From Mastigamoeba balamuthi (taxonomy: Eukaryota; Evosea; Mastigamoebida; Mastigamoebidae): a stretch of DNA of 41,831 bases. The position numbers were made by a program, and so were the translations under genes. The notes beneath the pieces are model-generated. The model was not told where the DNA came from. It saw only the letters and a program-made list of their open reading frames with translations, and made no database searches. Position 1 is the stretch's first letter; each line of letters begins with the position of its first letter. Location of the stretch: NCBI GenBank assembly GCA_902651635.1, contig CACRSC010000095.1:51991-93821 (forward strand), in the 5' to 3' direction. This document shows, piece after piece, positions 39,502 through 41,831 of this stretch.

Positions 39502-41831
39502 ATGTCGAAGCGCGAGCACTGGGCAGCGGCGGGTGTCACGCCCCACGGTCCGTCCGAGACTCCCCCGCGGTCCCCCGACCCCCCAGCTGACGTGCTGCGT
39601 GCTGTGTGCTGCGGTGACCCGGCAGGAGGGGCGGGCGTCGCCGCAGGGGTCCTGGGACTTGTGCTGTCCCTGTGCTGGTCGGCGTGTGCGGACCCCGCAA
39701 CGGAGGCGGCGGTTCTGTGCGACGTGTACACCGCGTGGTCGCTGCAGCGCCTGTGGGCCGACCCCTGCGGGTGGGCAGCGCCCTGCGCAGCGAACCTCAG
39801 CGGCGTCACGTGCGCAGGCAGCTCCGTGACCATTCTGTGCGGATCTCCTGAACTCTAAAACCGACGCAGACACCCGTGCTAAAACCGTGCACCTGACCGG
39901 ACAGGAACTTCACAGCGATTGGGCTGAACGGAACGCTGCGCGACAGCATCGGCACCCTGGCTAGTCTCGAAATACTGTGAGAACCATCCCCCTAAACCCT
40001 CCAGACCCCTATTCTCACAGCCCGTGCCAGAGATCTGAGCTCCAACAAGCTGAGTGGCACCATTCCCGGCTCGCTCAGCAACCTCACATCGCTGAAGATC
40101 CTGTATGTGCGACCCAATTCGGCTGGCCTCACAGTTGTCTCAGGTGGCTTTATGACAACCTCTTGGGCGGTACCATTCCAGACACTCTTAGCAACCTTGC
40201 ACTGCTGGAATCTCTGTACTTCGCTTTCTTGTCTCTGGGCCAGATCATTCTCTCATCCCATCGAAGGTCTCTGTGGGGGAATCGGCTGAGTGGGACCATT
40301 CCGAATACTATCAACCGCCTCACAAACCTCAAGATCATGTGCGCAGCAGAGTCTGCACCTTAATCTCACAGCAAATCAAGGTATTTGTATCAAAACAACT
40401 TGAGTGGCTCCATTCCCAGCTCACTCTCAGGCTTCTCGAAGCTGACCCAATTGTATGAAACCCGATGGCTGAGCTGTTCTGACACAATCAGATTCCTGCA
40501 TGAGAATAACTTTAGTGGAACAATTCCCGACTCTATCAGCAATCTCACGTCTCTGACTACTCTGTATCCGTGTATGTGCTGGCTTCATTATTTCTTACTC
40601 GAGTCAGGGTTCTTCATTCTAACAGTTTGAGCGGAACACTACCTAAGACTGTGAGCCAACTCCGAATGCTGGAAGTGCTGTGCGCAATTTTGGCCGAAGC
40701 TCCAGCACATTCACTCAGCCCATTGAAGGTCTCTGTGGAGAAATCGGTTGAGTGGCACCATTCCGGAGACTATTAACCGCCTCACAAGCCTCAGTATTCT
40801 GTACGCACCACAGACAGGGCTTTAGTTATCTCACAGTTTATCAGATATTTATACGAAAACAACTTGAGTGGCACCATTCCCAGTCAAATCTCAGGCATGG
40901 TAAAGCTGGCACATCTGTATGTACTCCAATGGAAATACTGTTTTCTGAAGCATTCAGGTTTTTGCATGAGAATAACCTGAGTGGAGCTATTCCCAACTCG
41001 ATCAGCAATCTCACATCCCTGACTGCTCTGTAAACGAGTATGTGCTGGATTCATTCCTTCTAATTCGAATCAGGGCTCTAAGTTCTAATCGTTTGAGCGG
41101 TACTATTCCTTACTCGATCGGTAATCTCACGTCCCTAGCTGCACTGTATTCGAATACGTGCCGCGTTCATTCGTTCTTACACGAGTCAGGTCTCTACACT
41201 ATAACCGATTGAGTGGAACTATCCCCATTTCGATCAGTCATCTCAAGTCCCTGACTATACTGTATTGGCGTATGTGCTGGCTTCTTTCTTCTTACTCTAG
41301 CTAGGGCTCTAAGTTCTAATCGGTTGGGCGGAACGATTCCCAACGCACTCCGTAACCTCACGTTGCTGAGTAATCTGTACGCAGTCAGCACAGGCAAGCA
41401 CATTGTTCTCACAGTGAACTCTGGTAGTGCACTTGGGGGCAATATTATGAGTGGAACCATCCCCGGTTATTTGGGCAACATGCCAGCCCTGAATACTCTG
41501 TATGATATTTGCATATGCTGATTCTCACGTCTACTTAGGGACCTGAATTCCAATCGCTTAAGTGGTGTGATTCCGCCATGGACACATCTCTTGAAATTGT
41601 CCTCGATGTAAACCCCTTTTTCCTTCATCTACTGAAAATTCCATTCTAGAGACGTGCATAACAATAACCTGAGTGGTGAAGTCCCAAGCATACTGTGCTC
41701 AGGAAGCATATCAACGTATGTGTGTGAAGACAATCCAAAGATATGTAGTGCAGGAGGATGTGGTGGCAGCTGCCCCGTCTGCTGCATGCTCCCAGAGCCC
41801 AATGGGACTGGGTGGGGAACCTGTTCCAGGA
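39502..41831 (+). CDS. Leucine-rich repeat membrane protein, plant-type LRRs, 3' end beyond the window
   Basis: ATG at 39502 (MSKREHWAAAGV). A hydrophobic stretch (GVAAGVLGLVLSLCWSACA, about residues 44-62) after a ~40-residue head suggests a signal anchor. An LRR N-cap follows (WADPCGWAAPCAANLSGVTC). From 39905 to 41607 come fifteen exons, fourteen of exactly 72 nt and the last of 69, each encoding one 24-residue repeat of the LxxNxLSGTIPxxLxxLxxL type. Every intron interrupts a Leu-type codon after its second base (phase 2) and is 38-68 nt. The exon from 41650 gives a final partial repeat and then a cysteine-rich cap (VCEDNPKICSAGGCGG, CPVCC), still open at the window end. The region is clearly more AT-rich than its neighbours. 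LRRs of this class bind peptides or surface ligands; whether a kinase follows cannot be seen. Confidence 0.88.
39905..41607 (+). repeat. Tandem array of LRR exon-intron units (period ~110-125 bp)
   Basis: Exon starts are 39905, 40031, 40144, 40267, 40381, 40492, 40608, 40729, 40845, 40958, 41074, 41190, 41305, 41428 and 41539. Several introns are themselves alike; those before 40608, 41074, 41190 and 41305 share a gtatgtgctgg...ttcatt...cttac pattern. Confidence 0.9.
40267..41145 (+). repeat. Higher-order duplication of a four-LRR block
   Basis: Exons at 40267, 40381, 40492 and 40608 match exons at 40729, 40845, 40958 and 41074 in order, offset by 462-466 bp. For example SLWGNRLSGTIPNTINRLT pairs with SLWRNRLSGTIPETINRLT, and FLHENNFSGTIP pairs with FLHENNLSGAIP. 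The intron ends before 40267 and 40729 also match (cat..gaag). Confidence 0.8.

Noticed and set aside
1-41831. CRISPR arrays, bacterial operons, tRNA or rRNA genes
   Set aside because: No regularly spaced palindromic repeats, no rRNA or tRNA fold recognised, and the intron-rich genes rule out a prokaryotic context.

Overview
The window is nuclear DNA of a GC-rich, intron-dense protist. Genes are split by many short introns (about 40-80 nt), and the proteins are eukaryotic signalling types: receptor kinases, a class III nucleotide cyclase, Rho GEF/GAP regulators, ESCRT-III/Snf7 and plant-type leucine-rich repeats. The gene content (kinase-cyclase receptors, large Rho regulators, VIT-VWA proteins) best suits an amoebozoan of the Acanthamoeba kind. 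That assignment is inference from gene types, not from a marker gene.

Layout. 1-3493 holds pieces of a zinc-dependent alcohol dehydrogenase: an inverted 5' part (1-1048), a direct copy of the 3' end (1381-1992) between two single N bases, and a 5'-truncated copy (1994-3493). This looks like a scrambled second allele or paralogue. 3665-10148 (minus) reads as one long gene whose exons join in phase: VIT, VWA, an Snf7/CHMP4-like segment, a disordered linker, a TPR-like helical region and DUF2135. It is interrupted by a ~1 kb insert bounded by inverted repeats and carrying decayed cysteine-rich repeats.

10968-16440 (minus) and 33324-38916 (plus) are paralogous receptors in inverted orientation about 17 kb apart. 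Each has a signal peptide, WSC-type ectodomain, cysteine repeats, one membrane span, a first TKL-type kinase, a cyclase with adenylyl-type residues and a second TKL kinase. The minus copy has lost the C-terminal part of the cyclase and has four ectodomain cysteine repeats against two in the plus copy.

Between the receptors, all on the plus strand, lie a LamG-type surface protein with a GPI-like tail (17658-20286), an SGNH hydrolase-like protein (20844-21707), a DH-PH-RhoGAP-WD40 protein (22001-26583) and a RhoGAP-like/SH3/polyproline/DH-PH-DH protein (27787-32923). The last gene (39502 to the window end) is a leucine-rich repeat surface protein in which nearly every repeat is its own 72-nt exon.

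Taken together, the locus encodes surface sensing (WSC, LRR, LamG), cAMP and kinase output, and Rho/actin control. A physical pathway between these neighbours is not shown by the sequence. A recurring oddity is the splice donor: many introns start GTRCGY, and about ten appear to be GC-AG introns, mostly starting GCACGY, several conserved between the two receptors.
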